Assembly: GCF_008304605.1 (NCBI RefSeq)
Contig: NZ_PIJY01000004.1
Location: 1 to 64,000, forward strand
Reading direction: 5' to 3'
Length of the DNA stretch: 64,000 nucleotides
Origin: Oceanobacillus polygoni
Lineage (GTDB): Bacteria > Bacillota > Bacilli > Bacillales > Amphibacillaceae
This document shows positions 26,986 through 36,181 of the stretch, in pieces. Position 1 is the stretch's first letter; each line of letters opens with the position of its first letter. Position numbers and translations under genes: made by a program. Below the pieces are notes generated by a model. That model saw nothing but the letters and a program-made list of their open reading frames with translations, was not told the origin of the DNA and did no database searches.

Positions 26986-28422
26986 CTAGTTGGTAAATAA
27001 CTCTACAAATTCATTGACATTCATTTTTGCTAGCTTGTTGTAGTCATAGCTAACTTCTTCAATTTTCTTGCGTTGCTTATCCGTATAGTGTGTTGCAAGG
27101 TTTTCCGTATACTTCTCAATTATTTTAGGTATTGCCTCGTCTCTGCGAAAACGATGTCCTAATGGATATTCTCGCTTTACATCTTCCGTCACTGTGCCGT
27201 CCGTAAAATGTACCTGCACCGCATTTGCTATCGAGCGCTTACTCGGATCAAGGTAATCCTCTGTGTACGCCTTATTTTCTACAACGACCATTTTATCGCG
27301 TAACCCGTCAATGATTGGATTTGCTGCAAAATCATCTTCGTAATGCTCAGCACGAATATCTCCTTCTAAAAGCCCAATAGCAGTAATGTACTGCAAGCAA
27401 TGATCACGATCAGCTGGATTGTTCAAGGGACCTTTCTTATCAATAATCCGAATTGCTGACTCATGTGTTGTGATTGTAATTTTATCAATTTCATCCAAGC
27501 GATTGACTACCTCCGGATGTAACTGTACCGCTGCTTCCGCTGCTGTTTGCGCATGGAATTCAGCTGGGAAAGATACTTTAAATAACACATTTTCCATCAC
27601 ATAACTGTCCAGCGGTTGACTAAGGACTAATTTCTGTTTGTTAAATAGTACGTCTTGGAATCCCCATCCAGGTGCACTTAATGCTGTTGGATAACCCATT
27701 TCACCTTGAATTGCCATCATTGCTAGACGTACTGCCCTGCTTGTCGCATCTCCAGCAGCCCAAGATTTTCTTGACCCTGTATTCGGCGCATGACGGTACG
27801 TACGTAAGCTCGAATTATCGATCCAAGCATTTGTCAATGCATTTGTAATCTCTTCACGACCGCCACCTAACATCTTCGTTACAACCGCTGTTGTCGCGAT
27901 TTTCACATATAGAACATGATCAAGTCCAACACGATTTAAACTATTTTCTAATGCAAGCACACCTTGGATTTCATGTGCTTTAATCATCATTTCCAGTACC
28001 TCTTCAACCTTTAGGGGTTCCCCGCCCTTCTGAATTCTAACTTGACTGAGATAATCAGCAACTGCCAGAATTCCACCTAAGTTATCTGATGGATGCCCCC
28101 ACTCTGCAGCAAGCCAGGTATCATTATAATCGAGCCAGCGAATCATAGTTCCAATATTGAATGCTCCCTGAATTGGATCAAGTACATGGGGAGTTCCCGG
28201 CACTCGAACTCCATTTGGTACAACTGTCCCAGGTACTACTGGTCCGAGCAGTTTCGTACATTCTGGATAATTCAGCGCAAGTATGCCGCATCCTAATGTA
28301 TCAATTAACACATAATGGGCGGTCATATAAGCTTCTTCACTCGTTATATCTTTATTCAATACGTAATCTGCAATTTCCTCTATTAATGCATCCGTTTTTT
28401 TATAAGTATCCGTTTGTAGCAT
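26986..28422 (-). CDS. prpD: 2-methylcitrate dehydratase PrpD
   Basis: The 478-residue MmgE/PrpD-family protein has the typical [34 protein letters not shown] [14 protein letters not shown] and [20 protein letters not shown] segments. It dehydrates 2-methylcitrate to 2-methyl-cis-aconitate without an iron-sulfur cluster. ATG 28422 has GGAAGGG eight bases upstream; ATG 28440 lies before that site. It is the middle gene of the operon. Hydration to methylisocitrate would rely on an aconitase outside the window. Confidence 0.95.
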   Translation of the reverse strand: MLQTDTYKKTDALIEEIADYVLNKDITSEEAYMTAHYVLIDTLGCGILALNYPECTKLLGPVVPGTVVPNGVRVPGTPHVLDPIQGAFNIGTMIRWLDYNDTWLAAEWGHPSDNLGGILAVADYLSQVRIQKGGEPLKVEEVLEMMIKAHEIQGVLALENSLNRVGLDHVLYVKIATTAVVTKMLGGGREEITNALTNAWIDNSSLRTYRHAPNTGSRKSWAAGDATSRAVRLAMMAIQGEMGYPTALSAPGWGFQDVLFNKQKLVLSQPLDSYVMENVLFKVSFPAEFHAQTAAEAAVQLHPEVVNRLDEIDKITITTHESAIRIIDKKGPLNNPADRDHCLQYITAIGLLEGDIRAEHYEDDFAANPIIDGLRDKMVVVENKAYTEDYLDPSKRSIANAVQVHFTDGTVTEDVKREYPLGHRFRRDEAIPKIIEKYTENLATHYTDKQRKKIEEVSYDYNKLAKMNVNEFVELFTN

Positions 28423-28465
28423 CGTAAGCACCCTTCCCATTCCATTCTATTTTTCATTTATCAAA

Positions 28466-29575
28466 TTAAACATGTCGTTCGCCAGTGTAATTAACTCTTG
28501 GCCTGAACAGTCGATTATTTTCATGCTGCTCGATTACATGTGCTGCCAGTCCTGCTGTTCTCGCACTAAAAAATATTGGCGTATACAGTGGGATGGGAAT
28601 TCCAAGCTTCCAATAAACCGGTGCAGCGTAGTAGTCAAGATTTGGATAAAGTCCTTTTTCTTTCTCCATTATTTTTTCACCGGCTTCACAGATTTCAAGC
28701 AACAGATAATCTCCATCTTTTTCACAGAGCTGTCTTAATGCTTCTTTTGTGATTAATGCTCTTGGGTCCATTTTTTTCATATAAACACGATGACCGAATC
28801 CCATGATCTTTTCTTTCTTCTGTAATTTCTTTAAAAGCAGTTCCTCAAATTCTGCCACGGTCTTAACTTCATTTAACATATACATAACAGCTTCATTTGC
28901 CCCACCATGTAAATTCCCTTTTAGTGAAGCAATTGCTCCTGTTAAGGCACCATAAATATCCGAGTTCGTTGACGCAATCACACGTGCAGCAAAAGTAGAA
29001 TTTGGCATCTCATGCTCACTATATAATAGAAGCAGACGATCAAAAATCTCGACTTCGAGTTCAGAAGGCTTTTCACCAGTAATCATGTATAAAAAGTTTG
29101 CACTGTAAGATAAATCCTGTAGTGGATAAACCGGTTCTTGTCCATTAATAACCCGGTGACTATTCACCGTAATTGTCGGAAGCTGTCCCAACAATTGATA
29201 TGCACGTTTTTTATTAGCCGAAAGCGTTCGATCTTCAATTACATCATCATATCCTGCCAATACCGACAGACCGGTACGCATGCCATCCATTGGATGTGTT
29301 TGCTTTGGCAATAATCGAAGCACATCCATCACGTTCGCAGGTACGTCGTAGTTATGTTTCAATATTTCTTCTACCTTCGCTTTCTCAGCTGCTGTAGGCA
29401 GTGAACCTTCCAATAAAAGATACACGATTTCTGCATAATCTTTCGATTTGGATAGCTCAATCAAATCGTACCCTTGAATAATGATTTGTTCCTTCTCTAC
29501 ATCAAGAAATGAAATAGATGTCTCTGCTGCAATTACCCCTTCTAGTCCAGGAACATACTTTTCTTTTGTTTCCAT
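28466..29575 (-). CDS. prpC: 2-methylcitrate synthase
   Basis: The 369-residue citrate-synthase-fold protein has NLHGGANEA with the first catalytic His, GFGHRVYMKKMDPR with the second, and the Asp-bearing LDYYAAPVYWKLGIP. Beside prpD and prpB it should condense propionyl-CoA with oxaloacetate (MmgD in B. subtilis). ATG 29575 has GGAGG seven bases upstream; the 20 extra codons from 29635 are untranslated leader. It is the first gene of the operon, with a cre-like site about 45 bases upstream. Confidence 0.93.
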   Translation of the reverse strand: METKEKYVPGLEGVIAAETSISFLDVEKEQIIIQGYDLIELSKSKDYAEIVYLLLEGSLPTAAEKAKVEEILKHNYDVPANVMDVLRLLPKQTHPMDGMRTGLSVLAGYDDVIEDRTLSANKKRAYQLLGQLPTITVNSHRVINGQEPVYPLQDLSYSANFLYMITGEKPSELEVEIFDRLLLLYSEHEMPNSTFAARVIASTNSDIYGALTGAIASLKGNLHGGANEAVMYMLNEVKTVAEFEELLLKKLQKKEKIMGFGHRVYMKKMDPRALITKEALRQLCEKDGDYLLLEICEAGEKIMEKEKGLYPNLDYYAAPVYWKLGIPIPLYTPIFFSARTAGLAAHVIEQHENNRLFRPRVNYTGERHV

Positions 29576-29619
29576 GAATATCCTCCTAACTATTTTTAAA
29601 AATTCCGATAAACGAATAC

Positions 29620-29634
29620 TAGAAAGCGCTACCA
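29620..29634. promoter_or_regulatory. Candidate CcpA (cre) site upstream of prpC
   Basis: TAGAAAGCGCTACCA matches the cre consensus WTGNAANCGNWNNCW with one mismatch. It lies in the divergent region between prpC and the LysR gene, where it could repress propionate use when glucose is present. Confidence 0.55.
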
Positions 29635-29832
29635 ATAATAATCATGAAGATTTGTAATCTAACTTAATTGTTAGAGTTAATAGCGTTTCAGGAATGAATT
29701 TTTAAATCTATATGATTGCTTCCAACTTCATTATAGTATTGAATTGAAAATTATAAAAATATATAATATTAATAATTAGCCATTGATTTTTTCTATAGCT
29801 AATAGTCTTGTATAGAATGGGGGCGATTTAGG

Positions 29833-30702
29833 ATGAACCACCAAGATTGGGAAATGTTAGCCGCACTATATTCCACCGAAAATATTACGAAGGCAGCTGA
29901 ACAACTATTTCTATCACAGCCTACATTAACTTCACGTATGCAAAAATTAGAAGAACACTACGGTATAAAGTTAATTATCCGGAAAAGAAGAGGCGTTACC
30001 TTTACCCCAGAGGGAGAGCAATTAGCACAGCATGCACAAAATATGCTTCGCGAACAACGAAAGATTGAAGAAAAAATACATAACATGAAAAATCAAGTAA
30101 CAGGTACACTACGAGTTGGCGTTTCTAATTTCTTTGCGTTGAATAAGATGCCAAAATTGTTACGTCTTTTTAAGAAGGAGTACCCAAATGTCGAGTGTCA
30201 AATGGTAACTGGATGGAGTAGTGAAATGCATCGACTAATTTTAAACAATGAGGTACATATCAGCTTTATTAAAGGGGACTATCCATGGAAGGAAAAAAAA
30301 GAACTTTTATACGAAGAAGAAGTATGTATTGCATCCCCATGGGATTTTAAATGGGAGGATCTGCCTCGCATGCCTCGGATTGATTATCATACCGACGAGC
30401 ATATGAAAAGTATGGTTGATGAATGGTGGTACCATAACTATTCACAAAGCCCTAACATTACCATTCAAGTCAATCAAGTTGAAACGTGTAAAGAAATGAT
30501 TATTAACGGACTAGGTTATGCGATTATTGCAAATTTAGTTGTTCGTCCAAATTCAGATCTCTTTATAAAACCTATCTATCACCCGTCTGGAGAACCGATT
30601 ATTAGAAAAACATGGATGTATTATCATGAAGATGCCTTACAAATGAACATTGTCCGGGCATTTATTCGTTTTATTCAAACGTTGGATGTGAAGTCCTTAT
30701 AA
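29833..30702 (+). CDS. LysR-family regulator, probably of prpCDB
   Basis: The 289-residue protein has an N-terminal winged helix (NITKAAEQLFLSQPTLTSRMQKLEEHYGIKLI) and an effector domain starting GTLRVGVSNFFAL. ATG 29833 follows GGGGG nine bases upstream. Its divergence from the methylcitrate operon suggests it replaces the sigma-54 activator PrpR of enterobacteria. The effector could be methylcitrate or a related acid; this is inference. Confidence 0.8.
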   Translation: MNHQDWEMLAALYSTENITKAAEQLFLSQPTLTSRMQKLEEHYGIKLIIRKRRGVTFTPEGEQLAQHAQNMLREQRKIEEKIHNMKNQVTGTLRVGVSNFFALNKMPKLLRLFKKEYPNVECQMVTGWSSEMHRLILNNEVHISFIKGDYPWKEKKELLYEEEVCIASPWDFKWEDLPRMPRIDYHTDEHMKSMVDEWWYHNYSQSPNITIQVNQVETCKEMIINGLGYAIIANLVVRPNSDLFIKPIYHPSGEPIIRKTWMYYHEDALQMNIVRAFIRFIQTLDVKSL

Positions 30703-30817
30703 CTCTCTCTTACCAAATACAAGAAATAGTTGTGAATCCGTGAATAAATTATGTTATTCATCAAAAACTAACGAGAGAAAACAATCGAACATTTTATGTA
30801 AGAGAGGATTAAAACAA

Positions 30818-31822
30818 ATGGGAAATCATGATAATCTTAAATTAACGGCTCCAGAAATATCAACTTTATGGGCATTATATCAAAGTAATTCCATGGCTAT
30901 ATGTGGACTAAAATATTTTTTAGTGCACGTTGAGCATGATGAGATTCGTTCCATACTTGAACATGCATTAACATTATCCGAACAGCAGCTTGAACAAACA
31001 ACCAGCTTCTTTATCAAAGAGGAATACCCGATTCCCCAAGGTTTTTCAGAGCAAGATGTCAACTTAAATGCGCCCCGTCTATTTTCTGACAAGCTTTACA
31101 TTGAATTCGTAGTAAATATGACCATTATTAATTTAGCCAGTCAAGTTGCATCCTTAACTACTTCCGTTAGAAATGACTTACTTACATTCTATACGGAAAG
31201 TTTATCCGCCTCACAAGAATTACACATAAAAACAAAGGAATTATCAAAAGAAATAGGAATCCATATCCGTGCACCATACTTGCCAATTCCTAATCAAATT
31301 GACTTTGTTAAGAAGCAAAGCTTCACTGCAGGTTGGTTGACAGACAGACGCCCTCTACTAGGTTCAGAAATAACGAACCTCGTGTTTAATGCACGAAGAA
31401 ATTCACTGGGACAAGCTGTTATAACCGGTTTTAGCCAAGTAGCCCAGTCTAAAGAGGTACGAAAGTATTTTGAAAGAGGCCGTGATATATCCAAAAAGCA
31501 TTTAGAAGTTTTCAACTCTATACTAAGTAATAGTTACTTATCCGATGGGACAATCCTGCTAACTCCAGAAGTAACGGAGTCTACTGTACCTCCTTTTTCA
31601 GATAGACTAATGATGTTTTTAACCTCATCCTTAATCGCTTCTGGAATTGGTCAATACGGTACTTCTATGTCATTAAGCCCGAGGCATGATATAGGACTTC
31701 ATTATACTCGTTTAATGGCAGAAATAGCTAACTATGCAAATGATGGTGCTAATATTATGATTGACAATGGCTGGATGGAACAGCCACCAATGGCAGCTGA
31801 CCGAAAAGGGTTAGCTAAGTAG
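30818..31822 (+). CDS. DUF3231 family protein
   Basis: The 334-residue soluble protein consists of two similar helical halves (LTAPEISTLWALYQSNSMAICGLKYF and SEITNLVFNARRNSLGQAVITGFSQV), as in DUF3231 proteins, common in Bacillaceae and often linked to spore-forming lineages. The fold resembles ferritin-like four-helix bundles, but the role is unknown. ATG 30818 has AGAGAGG ten bases upstream; the 26 codons before it look untranslated. The next gene starts 6 bases after its stop. Confidence 0.75.
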   Translation: MGNHDNLKLTAPEISTLWALYQSNSMAICGLKYFLVHVEHDEIRSILEHALTLSEQQLEQTTSFFIKEEYPIPQGFSEQDVNLNAPRLFSDKLYIEFVVNMTIINLASQVASLTTSVRNDLLTFYTESLSASQELHIKTKELSKEIGIHIRAPYLPIPNQIDFVKKQSFTAGWLTDRRPLLGSEITNLVFNARRNSLGQAVITGFSQVAQSKEVRKYFERGRDISKKHLEVFNSILSNSYLSDGTILLTPEVTESTVPPFSDRLMMFLTSSLIASGIGQYGTSMSLSPRHDIGLHYTRLMAEIANYANDGANIMIDNGWMEQPPMAADRKGLAK

Positions 31823-31828
31823 GTTAAA

Positions 31829-32317
31829 ATGGAAAAAAAGGCAGATAAAAAAAGTAAAAAATTAGAAGTACTGTTATGGAGTATTGCTCTACCTGGATTC
31901 GGCCAATTATTAAATCGGAAATATATGAAAGGATTCGTACTAATTGGATTAGAATTTTTAGTTAACGTCATGGGAAATTTTAATACAATTATTGTACTAA
32001 GCTTCAATATGAAAATTGAAGAAGCCATTGCCCAAACAAATTATTTATGGCTTATGTTTTACCCATGTTTATATTTTTTTGCTATCTGGGATGCTTATAA
32101 AGATGCTGGAGGTGGTGAAAAACCTTTCGCTTACCTCCCCCTTGTTTTTTCAGCCTATTTTGTTACAGTAGGCTTAATTTTTTCCCCAACATTTACAATT
32201 TTTGGTGTGTACATCGGACCAATGTGGCTTCCTATCTTATTTCTACCAATTGGATTAAGTGTTGGTGCGTTCATTCGAAAGGTATTGGTTAAAATTTATG
32301 TAAAAAACTCAGTTTGA
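31829..32317 (+). CDS. Small multi-pass membrane protein
   Basis: The 162-residue protein has a lysine-rich start, then about four hydrophobic helices. The first contains LPGFGQLLNRKYMKGFVLIG, a Pro-Gly-x-Gly-Gln motif seen in small TM2-like and related membrane proteins. AGGTT lies just before ATG 31829, six bases after the DUF3231 gene, so they are probably co-transcribed. Function unknown. Confidence 0.7.
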   Translation: MEKKADKKSKKLEVLLWSIALPGFGQLLNRKYMKGFVLIGLEFLVNVMGNFNTIIVLSFNMKIEEAIAQTNYLWLMFYPCLYFFAIWDAYKDAGGGEKPFAYLPLVFSAYFVTVGLIFSPTFTIFGVYIGPMWLPILFLPIGLSVGAFIRKVLVKIYVKNSV

Positions 32318-32325
32318 ATTTTTAC

Positions 32326-32358
32326 TGCCGGTTTTAAGAATTTTATATGAAACCGGCA
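32326..32358. terminator. Hairpin between convergent genes
   Basis: TGCCGGTTT and AAACCGGCA form a 9-bp stem after the small membrane protein gene, with weak T runs. Confidence 0.6.
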
Positions 32359-32435
32359 AATACAAAAGTAGCTTAGTCATTTACTTATAGCACTAAACTT
32401 TCCTACCAATAAGTTCATTTTTAACAATACCTTTC

Positions 32436-33527
32436 TTATTCCTGTACATAAATCCACAAGGCAACTTGTAAGATCAATGCATCATTAAACCTTCTCGGAT
32501 CATAACCTGTTTCATTGGCTATTTTATTTATTCGATAGATTAACGTATTTCGATGTAAAAATAATGCATCCGCCGTTTTTTGGAGGTTCAAATCATTTGC
32601 AAAGAATGCTTCTAACGTTTCTGCCTTTGTTTTATCCATACGCTGTAATATTCTGGTAGAAAACCTTTCCCCAACAGACTTATCGATTTGGTACAATAAT
32701 GCCCTCACTTCAAATTGAGCAAATGAAATAATTTCTTTCTTAGGATCACTTATCTTTAAAGCCAGCTTACAATCCGAGTATGCCTGGTTTAATTGTTCTA
32801 ATTCATGAAACATTAAACTATAAGCCATTCTAAATTTCACTTGCACCTTCTTTAGAAGCCTTGCTATTGATTGGACACTAGTCAGCAATTCACTTTCTTC
32901 AAGTCCTGTTACAGCAATAAAGATTTGGTTAAGACTGATAAAACCTGTTATCACATAGTTTTCACCAAATACTTTCTCCAATCTCTGAATAAAATCCTGC
33001 TTCGGAATCTTAAGCTCATCTATTTGTATGACAATAGCTGTAAAAGGAGGGGTAAGTTCTAATTTCAGCATACTTAGACCTCGATTCAATACATCGTAGG
33101 AAGGGGAACTTTTTAGCAGTTGTTCAATAATCATTTCTTTCGTACGCTGCTTCCATTCGAGCTGTGAAGCAATAAATTCTTGATTAATCATGAGTTCTGT
33201 TGCCATCTTCACTAATTCCGCAATATCCCCCATTTCATTAGGATTTCCTGTAATTCCGATAACTCCAATTATTTTTTCCTGGAATACAATTGGAAGGTTA
33301 ATCCCCGGTTGTGCTCCCCCCCATGCTTCATCTTGATGGGAATAGATCGTAAGTGCTCTTCCGCTCTTTAATACTTCAACCGCTCCCTCATGAACCGTAT
33401 GTAACCTTTTTTCATCCTTTGTGGCAATAATAGTTCCTTTCGTATCCATAATATTAACGTTACGATCTAAACGTAATGAGGTTTCTCTTACGATTGCATT
33501 TGCAATTTCCTTCGTTATCATTTCCAT
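32436..33527 (-). CDS. cdaR: CdaR-family sugar-diacid regulator
   Basis: The 363-residue protein has an N-terminal sugar-diacid recognition domain (ITKEIANAIVRETSLRLDRNVNIMD, then GVIGITGNP) and a C-terminal PucR-type helix-turn-helix (DLNLQKTADALFLHRNTLIYRINKI). CdaR activates glycerate, galactarate and glucarate use. It is divergent from a glycerate kinase gene. ATG 33527 has GGAG ten bases upstream. An inverted repeat in the shared upstream region (33588-33604) is a possible operator. Confidence 0.85.
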   Translation of the reverse strand: MEMITKEIANAIVRETSLRLDRNVNIMDTKGTIIATKDEKRLHTVHEGAVEVLKSGRALTIYSHQDEAWGGAQPGINLPIVFQEKIIGVIGITGNPNEMGDIAELVKMATELMINQEFIASQLEWKQRTKEMIIEQLLKSSPSYDVLNRGLSMLKLELTPPFTAIVIQIDELKIPKQDFIQRLEKVFGENYVITGFISLNQIFIAVTGLEESELLTSVQSIARLLKKVQVKFRMAYSLMFHELEQLNQAYSDCKLALKISDPKKEIISFAQFEVRALLYQIDKSVGERFSTRILQRMDKTKAETLEAFFANDLNLQKTADALFLHRNTLIYRINKIANETGYDPRRFNDALILQVALWIYVQE

Positions 33528-33587
33528 GTCTCGTTATCTCCTTTGGTTATCTCGCGCAAAATAAATCTGATTTATCTCCATTTTTTC

Positions 33588-33604
33588 ATATGGTATAACC
33601 ATAT
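33588..33604. promoter_or_regulatory. Palindrome in the cdaR/glxK divergent region
   Basis: ATATGG and CCATAT flank TATAA as a perfect 6-bp inverted repeat. Its position between the divergent regulator and kinase genes suggests an operator, possibly for CdaR. Confidence 0.4.
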
Positions 33605-33644
33605 ACATTTTTAGTCAAGATTCGTATAATTTAATCTACAGATA

Positions 33645-33659
33645 TTGAAAACGTTTACT
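33645..33659 (+). promoter_or_regulatory. CcpA (cre) site just before glxK
   Basis: TTGAAAACGTTTACT fits every position of WTGNAANCGNWNNCW. It ends 14 bases before the kinase start codon, where bound CcpA would block transcription. Confidence 0.65.
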
Positions 33660-33673
33660 TAGGATGTGATTGC

Positions 33674-34861
33674 ATGAAAATCATTATTGCACCAGACTCC
33701 TTTAAAGGGAGCTTAAGTGCAGTTGAAGCGGCAAATGCAGTTGATAAAGGAATCAAAAAGGCTTTTCCGAAAGCGGAAACAGTGATGTTACCTGTTGCAG
33801 ATGGTGGCGAAGGAACGTTAGAAACGCTCGTCACTGCAACCAAAGGAGAAATAAGAGACCTCACAGTTATTGGACCTTTAGGGAATGAAGTGAAGTCATC
33901 CTATGGTGTTTTAGGAGATAAGAAAACCTGTGTTATTGAAATGGCAACAGCATCAGGACTTACACTTCTTACAGATGAACAGCTTTCTCCTTTAAAAGCA
34001 ACAACATACGGAACTGGTCAGTTGATAAAACAAGCAATGGATGATGGATTTACTTCATTTATCATTGCCATCGGTGGATCAGCAACCAATGATGGTGGAG
34101 CCGGAATGCTCCAAGCACTCGGACTAAAGCTTTTCAATAAAGATGGTAATGAAATCGGATATGGTGGTGGAGAATTAGATAAGATCGCTTCGATTGAAGA
34201 TCAATCTTTCGATTCGCGCATTAAAGATTGCAACTTTCTAATTGCTTCTGATGTGGAAAATCCACTTATCGGACCAAACGGCGCTTCCCATGTTTTCGGG
34301 CCACAAAAAGGAGCAAGCCCAGAAATGGTTGAACTTCTTGATCAAAACCTTACCCACTGGGCCGACCATGTTGCCGAGCTTACAGGGATCCACCTACACA
34401 ACCTACCTGGCGCAGGGGCAGCAGGAGGTATAGGAGGAGCATTTCAAGCTTTCTTCCCCTGTGAAGTAAAGCGCGGCATTGATGTTGTATTAGAGCATAG
34501 TAAATTCGCTGAATTGTTGCCAAATACCGATTTAGTCATTACAGGTGAAGGTAAAGTAGATGGTCAAACGGCGTCAGGAAAAACTCCGCTCGGCGTCGCT
34601 CAAACCGCTAAAAAACAGGATGTTCCGACTATTATTATAGCTGGCTCAATTGGAGATGGAATTGAAGTACTTCATGAATTTGGAGTTATAAGCATCCATA
34701 GTATTATCAGCCAACCTATGACACTAAAGGAATCGATAACAAATGCAGCTAAATTATTAGAACAAAGTGCTGAACAGGTTATACGAACCTACTATCATTT
34801 TAGACATCAAAACAATCAAACAAATAGCCACATCGCAACGAACGGGCTGCATTCAACCTAA
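33674..34861 (+). CDS. glxK: Glycerate kinase
   Basis: The 395-residue protein starts MKIIIAPDSFKGSLSA and contains LPVADGGEGTLE, IGGSATNDGGAGMLQALG, LPGAGAAGGIGGA and VITGEGKVDGQT. These mark class II glycerate kinases (GarK/GlxK family), which phosphorylate D-glycerate to 2-phosphoglycerate. Its last 15 residues (after TYYHF) are polar and unlike the family core. It leads a three-gene rightward operon with a KdgT-type permease and a LarA-family enzyme, under a divergent CdaR. Confidence 0.93.
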   Translation: MKIIIAPDSFKGSLSAVEAANAVDKGIKKAFPKAETVMLPVADGGEGTLETLVTATKGEIRDLTVIGPLGNEVKSSYGVLGDKKTCVIEMATASGLTLLTDEQLSPLKATTYGTGQLIKQAMDDGFTSFIIAIGGSATNDGGAGMLQALGLKLFNKDGNEIGYGGGELDKIASIEDQSFDSRIKDCNFLIASDVENPLIGPNGASHVFGPQKGASPEMVELLDQNLTHWADHVAELTGIHLHNLPGAGAAGGIGGAFQAFFPCEVKRGIDVVLEHSKFAELLPNTDLVITGEGKVDGQTASGKTPLGVAQTAKKQDVPTIIIAGSIGDGIEVLHEFGVISIHSIISQPMTLKESITNAAKLLEQSAEQVIRTYYHFRHQNNQTNSHIATNGLHST

Positions 34862-34927
34862 ACATACTAATGCTAACTTAGGTGTTTTCTTAATATTCTT
34901 TTTTACCACCAAAAGGAGGAGCGATTT

Positions 34928-36058
34928 ATGAACATAAAAGACACAATTGAAAAAGTACCTGGGGGACTAATGGTCGTTCCACTTTTACTAGGAGCTTCCT
35001 TAAACACGATTGACCAAATGCATATACCTGCAGTAATGAATGTTTTAAAATTCCTAGGTGCACCACAAACAGAGGAAGGTTTTTACGAGTTTTTAAGAAT
35101 CGGTGGTTTCTCTCAGGAACTATTTAAGGATAGTGCACTTGTATTAATTGCTTTATTTCTATTCTGTGTTGGAAGCCAAATGAATCTAAGGGTTGGTGGA
35201 AAGGCATTAAAAAAAGGTGTCCTGCTAACTGGGTCGAAATATTTCGCTGGTGTGGCAGTAGGTATGGCTTTTGGTTACTTTTTTGATCCGATGAGTGGGT
35301 TGTTTGGACTTTCTACTCTTGCGTTAATTGCTGGGATGACAAATAGTAATAGTGGGATGTACGCTGCCTTAACTGGTAAATTTGGAAATAGATCTGATGT
35401 CGGTGGACTTTCTATTCTTGCGATCAATGATGGACCATTCCTAACATTAGTTGCACTAGGTGTATTAGGGACAGCTTTCCCGATGATATCGTTTATAGCA
35501 GTCTTACTACCAATTGGAATTGGTATGCTGTTAGGTAACTTGGATCCGAAAATACGAGAATTCTTAAAACCAGGCGAATCGATTACAATCCCATTTTTTG
35601 CATTTGCACTAGGAGCAGGCATGGATTTGGCAAACTTCTTTAATCCAGCAGTTCTTGCAGGTGGTTTGACACTCGCGATTCTAACTTTCGTTTGTTCTGC
35701 TGGGATGGGTATTCTGATGTTTAAATTATTTAAAGAAAAAAGCTTTATTGCACCAATTTCTGAAGCTTCAACAGCTGGAAATGCTGCAGCAACACCAGCC
35801 GCCGTTGCAGCCGCAGCAGCTGTTGCTGTTGGCGCAGGAGCAATGACACAAACAGAGTTTGAAGCAATCCAAAACATTGTCCCTATTGCTACAGCCCAAA
35901 TTTCAATTTCGACCATTACTACTTCATTGCTCTGTCCTTTAGGCGTAATTTTAATGGATAAATACCAACGTAAAAGAGGAATTGATGGTACCCGTGAGGA
36001 TCTTGGTCTTAATAAGGATAAAAGCACTCCGGAAGCCAAACATGTTGTAAACGATTAG
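34928..36058 (+). CDS. kdgT: KdgT-family 2-keto-3-deoxygluconate-type permease
   Basis: The 376-residue membrane protein starts VPGGLMVVPLLLGASLNT and has ALIAGMTNSNSGMYAAL, GGLSILAINDGPFLT and GNAAATPAAVAAA. These are typical of KdgT carriers, which import 2-keto-3-deoxygluconate with H+. AAAAGGAGG precedes ATG 34928. The core matches the usual length; the tail is charged. Because the neighbours are glycerate kinase and a 2-hydroxyacid racemase-like enzyme, the substrate here may be glycerate or another sugar acid. Confidence 0.88.
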   Translation: MNIKDTIEKVPGGLMVVPLLLGASLNTIDQMHIPAVMNVLKFLGAPQTEEGFYEFLRIGGFSQELFKDSALVLIALFLFCVGSQMNLRVGGKALKKGVLLTGSKYFAGVAVGMAFGYFFDPMSGLFGLSTLALIAGMTNSNSGMYAALTGKFGNRSDVGGLSILAINDGPFLTLVALGVLGTAFPMISFIAVLLPIGIGMLLGNLDPKIREFLKPGESITIPFFAFALGAGMDLANFFNPAVLAGGLTLAILTFVCSAGMGILMFKLFKEKSFIAPISEASTAGNAAATPAAVAAAAAVAVGAGAMTQTEFEAIQNIVPIATAQISISTITTSLLCPLGVILMDKYQRKRGIDGTREDLGLNKDKSTPEAKHVVND

Positions 36059-36063
36059 TCAAT

Positions 36064-36078
36064 TGGAAAGCGCTATCT
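36064..36078. promoter_or_regulatory. Candidate cre site before the LarA-family gene
   Basis: TGGAAAGCGCTATCT matches the cre consensus with one mismatch, directly after kdgT. An inverted repeat CCGTATAT/ATATACGG (36094-36101 and 36141-36148) lies downstream. Confidence 0.4.
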
Positions 36079-36181
36079 TTTTTCACGCGCAATCCGTATA
36101 TTATTTGGTGCCACAAAACATTCCTTTTGCCAGCACAATTATATACGGATGAAAACTATCAATGAAATGAGGGATCCCATC

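Noticed and set aside
35275..36039. 254-codon leftward frame across kdgT
   Set aside because: It is the antisense of a well-recognised permease; Ala/Pro-rich shadow frames are common there and it lacks a ribosome site.
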